From assembly GCA_905214715.1 (NCBI GenBank), contig CAJMMT010000022.1, positions 1 to 41,453 on the forward strand: a DNA stretch of 41,453 nucleotides, given 5' to 3'. Of the stretch, positions 39,850 to 41,453 are shown one piece after another (positions within the stretch are counted from its first letter, which is position 1; every line of letters begins with the position of its first letter). Origin of the DNA: an uncultured bacterium (GTDB taxonomy: Bacteria; Bacteroidota; Bacteroidia; Bacteroidales; Muribaculaceae). Position numbers and translations under genes: made by a program. Under the pieces are notes generated by a model. It saw only the letters and a list, made by a program, of their open reading frames with translations, had not been told where the DNA came from and searched no databases.

Positions 39850-40824
39850 TTACATTTGGGGTTGTTGCATCAGAGGATTTTCTTCCTCTTTCACCTGACC
39901 TTCTTCAAGGTAATCGAAGAGGGCTACGGCGCGTTTCAGAGTCTCTTGCTGACCGGCGAACTGGGGATTGCCCGACTGATAAGCCTGAACTTCAGGACGT
40001 GCGAAGTTCTCGTTCATCTGGCGCAGCTGGTTCACGATCTGGTCGTAAGGCATGGAGCTGATGGCCTGTACTGCATCGGGACCGAAGTCTTTCTCGAACA
40101 TCGGCGCTACCATTTCCTTGTACTGTTCGCGGAGCTCGGGGTTGGTCTTGTAGTAGCCTTCGTGAGCCTTAACGGTGAATACGATGGCCTGGGCCACGAA
40201 GAGGGCGATAACGATGGTTACCCACCAGCTTCCGATTTTTTTCAGACGGGGAATCCAGGTGGTGTTATCCCAACCGATAGACTGGAACATAGACCAGAAA
40301 CCGTGGTTCATGTGGAACCAGAGGGCGATGAAGCCGATTATGTATACAATCGGAGTCCATACCAGCGAGAAGGCTTCCTGCAGGAAGAGGGTACCGGCTG
40401 CCGGGGGCACCATGCCTTCGGCTCCACGGATTTCCTGAAGCTGCATCTTGGCCCAGAACTGAATCATGTGAACGGCGAGGAATGCCAGAACCACGATACC
40501 GAGCACGAGCATGTTTTTGGAAGACCATTCCACATTGGCAGGACGCTTGTTAACGGCGTAACGGACCGATCCGCGTGCGCGGCGGTTCTGGATGGTCAGC
40601 CACAGTGCATAAATGATATGGATGATGACCAGAGCCGCCAGTCCGGCCGAAGCCAGGAGGGCATACCAGTTGGCGCCCAGGAACTCGCAGATGGAGTTGT
40701 AGGCCGCCGGCCAGCAGATGGCTACCGAGTTCATCAAGCAGTGAAATGTAACAAATAGGACGAGGCATGCGCCCGTCAGGGCCATGACAAACTTACGCCC
40801 TACGGAAGAGCTTGTTAACCACAT
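39850..40824 (-). CDS. sdhC: Succinate dehydrogenase/fumarate reductase cytochrome b subunit
   Basis: Membrane anchor that binds b-type haem and quinone. The 324-residue protein has five transmembrane helices (about 10-30, 55-77, 104-124, 153-172, 198-218). His residues at 28, 69, 119 and 171 or 174 are placed as haem-ligand candidates, as in the di-haem Bacillus/Bacteroides-type SdhC. Helix sequences match this family (SSSVGRKFVMALTGACLVLFVTFH). The ~100 residues after helix 5 (from about 221) are a hydrophilic extension rich in Glu and Gln; I recall close relatives as ending soon after helix 5. It is first in the operon sdhC-sdhA-sdhB and has a good promoter. Confidence 0.95.
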   Translation of the reverse strand: MWLTSSSVGRKFVMALTGACLVLFVTFHCLMNSVAICWPAAYNSICEFLGANWYALLASAGLAALVIIHIIYALWLTIQNRRARGSVRYAVNKRPANVEWSSKNMLVLGIVVLAFLAVHMIQFWAKMQLQEIRGAEGMVPPAAGTLFLQEAFSLVWTPIVYIIGFIALWFHMNHGFWSMFQSIGWDNTTWIPRLKKIGSWWVTIVIALFVAQAIVFTVKAHEGYYKTNPELREQYKEMVAPMFEKDFGPDAVQAISSMPYDQIVNQLRQMNENFARPEVQAYQSGNPQFAGQQETLKRAVALFDYLEEGQVKEEENPLMQQPQM

Positions 40825-41099
40825 AGCAGTTTTAAATAGTTTAAGATATTATTGTTTATTTGGTTTTCACGGATTCGTTCATGATATTCAGGAGTGTAGC
40901 CCCGGAAGCCGGGGATGCCGGCTGTTTTCGGCACAACATATGCCCCTGTTGCGCAAAATTAGCCGTTTTTTTGCCATTGCCCAAAAAAAACCATACTAAT
41001 AATACCCTATAATAAGTAACTGACTCAATTTTTATCATCTTTTGAGGCCGACGAAGCCAGTTCAGACCGATTGTACCAATCGAACAAGAGTAAGTGGCC
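40825..41099 (-). promoter_or_regulatory. sdhC promoter and leader
   Basis: On the minus strand -33 TTTG (complement of 40982-40985) lies 20 nt from -7 TAATTTTG (complement of 40954-40961), a good match to the Bacteroidota promoter. The leader of about 120 nt can form two overlapping hairpins in the transcript: AGCCGG/CCGGCT (40907-40923) or CCCCGG/CCGGGG (40900-40914). They share bases and so exclude each other. The remaining sequence to 41099 holds a small CGATTG-TAC-CAATCG hairpin and nothing coding. Confidence 0.7.
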
Positions 41100-41135
41100 T
41101 GATCAGTCAGACAAGTCCGACCAATCTGACCTGTC
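41100..41135. repeat. Degenerate 9-bp tandem repeat (TGATCAGTC, AGACAAGTC, CGACCAATC, TGACCTGTC)
   Basis: Four 9-base units in the non-coding gap between the sdh operon promoter and tRNA-Arg. Confidence 0.6.
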
Positions 41136-41228
41136 CGTCAACGCTATCAGAAGACATAATAGGCAATTTGTTACCTATCCTGCAATAAAGATTTTCACTA
41201 AAATTTAGACAATCTCTTATAATATGTA

Positions 41229-41259
41229 TTGCAAAAACCGCGCAAAAGCCTTAACTTTG
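41229..41259 (+). promoter_or_regulatory. tRNA-Arg promoter
   Basis: A TTG at 41229-41231 lies 20 nt upstream of TAACTTTG (41252-41259). The -7 region TTAACTTTGCA is the same as at the other two tRNAs. The transcript would begin about 10 nt before the tRNA. Confidence 0.75.
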
Positions 41260-41274
41260 CAGAACAATAAAGAT

Positions 41275-41351
41275 GGTCCGGTAGCTCAGCTGGATAGAGC
41301 AACAGCCTTCTAAGCTGTGGGTCTTGGGTTCGAATCCCAACCGGATCACCA
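41275..41351 (+). tRNA. tRNA-Arg (TCT)
   Basis: Acceptor GGTCCGG/CCGGATC (one G-T pair), D-stem GCTC/GAGC, anticodon stem ACAGC/GCTGT around CTTCTAA, giving anticodon TCT for AGA codons. The T-arm is TTGGG-TTCGAAT-CCCAA and the discriminator is A. Unlike the other two tRNAs, the 3' CCA is encoded (41349-41351). Confidence 0.96.
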
Positions 41352-41353
41352 AA

Positions 41354-41386
41354 AGAAGGTCTTCAGCAATGAAGACCTTTTCTTTT
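41354..41386 (+). terminator. Terminator of tRNA-Arg
   Basis: AAGGTCTTCA (41356-41365) pairs with TGAAGACCTT (41370-41379) around a GCAA tetraloop, followed by TTCTTTT. The last ~65 bases of the window contain nothing I can identify. Confidence 0.9.
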
Positions 41387-41453
41387 CAAAGCCATTCAGG
41401 GTCAGCGGATATTCCCGGTGGGTGGGGAAGTTGTCAAGAGTATAGTGTTGCGA

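Overview
The window looks like a piece of core chromosome from an anaerobic member of the Bacteroidales, most likely Muribaculaceae. That placement is an inference from gene families and the fairly balanced base composition, not from a database match. Supporting signs are Bacteroidota-type promoters (TAnnTTTG -7 boxes, several with a TTTG/CAAA partner about 20 nt away), no obvious Shine-Dalgarno sequences, BspA-type leucine-rich repeats, many lipoproteins, a class III fructose-bisphosphatase, carboxynorspermidine/saccharopine-type dehydrogenase, and an sdhCAB-type fumarate reductase operon. I see no rRNA, CRISPR array, insertion sequence, prophage or conjugative gene.

Layout. 1-142: a two-copy 59-bp repeat of hairpins. 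143-5525 (minus): lpxB, a small leucine-rich-repeat protein, a lipoprotein and metG. 5754-12163 (plus): Big_5-type lipoprotein, DUF115-like protein, two FKBP prolyl isomerases (one cytoplasmic, one lipoprotein), a TonB-C-like protein, a YbhN/LPG-synthase-TM membrane protein and a one-TM protein. 12177-15917 (minus): GH31 glucosidase and a polyamine-pathway dehydrogenase. 16047-20349 (plus): tsaE-birA, then an LTA-synthase-like sulfatase-fold enzyme and a PAP2 phosphatase. 20356-27648 (minus): GH13 amylase, WYL regulator, Na/Pi transporter, mannose-1-phosphate guanylyltransferase and fbp. 27939-30034 (plus): pldA and a GT2-like protein. 30057-32868 (minus): aroQ, O-methyltransferase, rbfA and an FtsX/LolE-like permease. 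33072-34946: tRNA-Asp, tRNA-Pro, a secreted protein and dgkA. 35256-40824: pckA facing the sdhC-sdhA-sdhB operon. 41275: tRNA-Arg.

How the genes work together. PEP carboxykinase and the fumarate reductase/succinate dehydrogenase complex sit tail to tail and are both on the PEP-to-succinate fermentation route known for Bacteroidales. The GH13-WYL-NptA-ManC-Fbp run joins glucan cleavage, gluconeogenesis, phosphate transport and GDP-mannose supply. A third theme is the envelope: lpxB, pldA, dgkA, PAP2, the LTA-synthase-like protein and the LolE-like permease.

I found no clear new multi-gene system. The most unusual material is non-coding: (1) a family of three intergenic long-hairpin elements, two of which have exactly 145 nt between perfect terminal inverted repeats while the third is an internally deleted copy; (2) at least seven intergenic tracts of degenerate 9-bp or 7-bp tandem repeats, each with its own unit and several self-complementary; (3) -7 promoter boxes placed so close to the tsaE and lpxB start codons that their mRNAs would be leaderless or nearly so.
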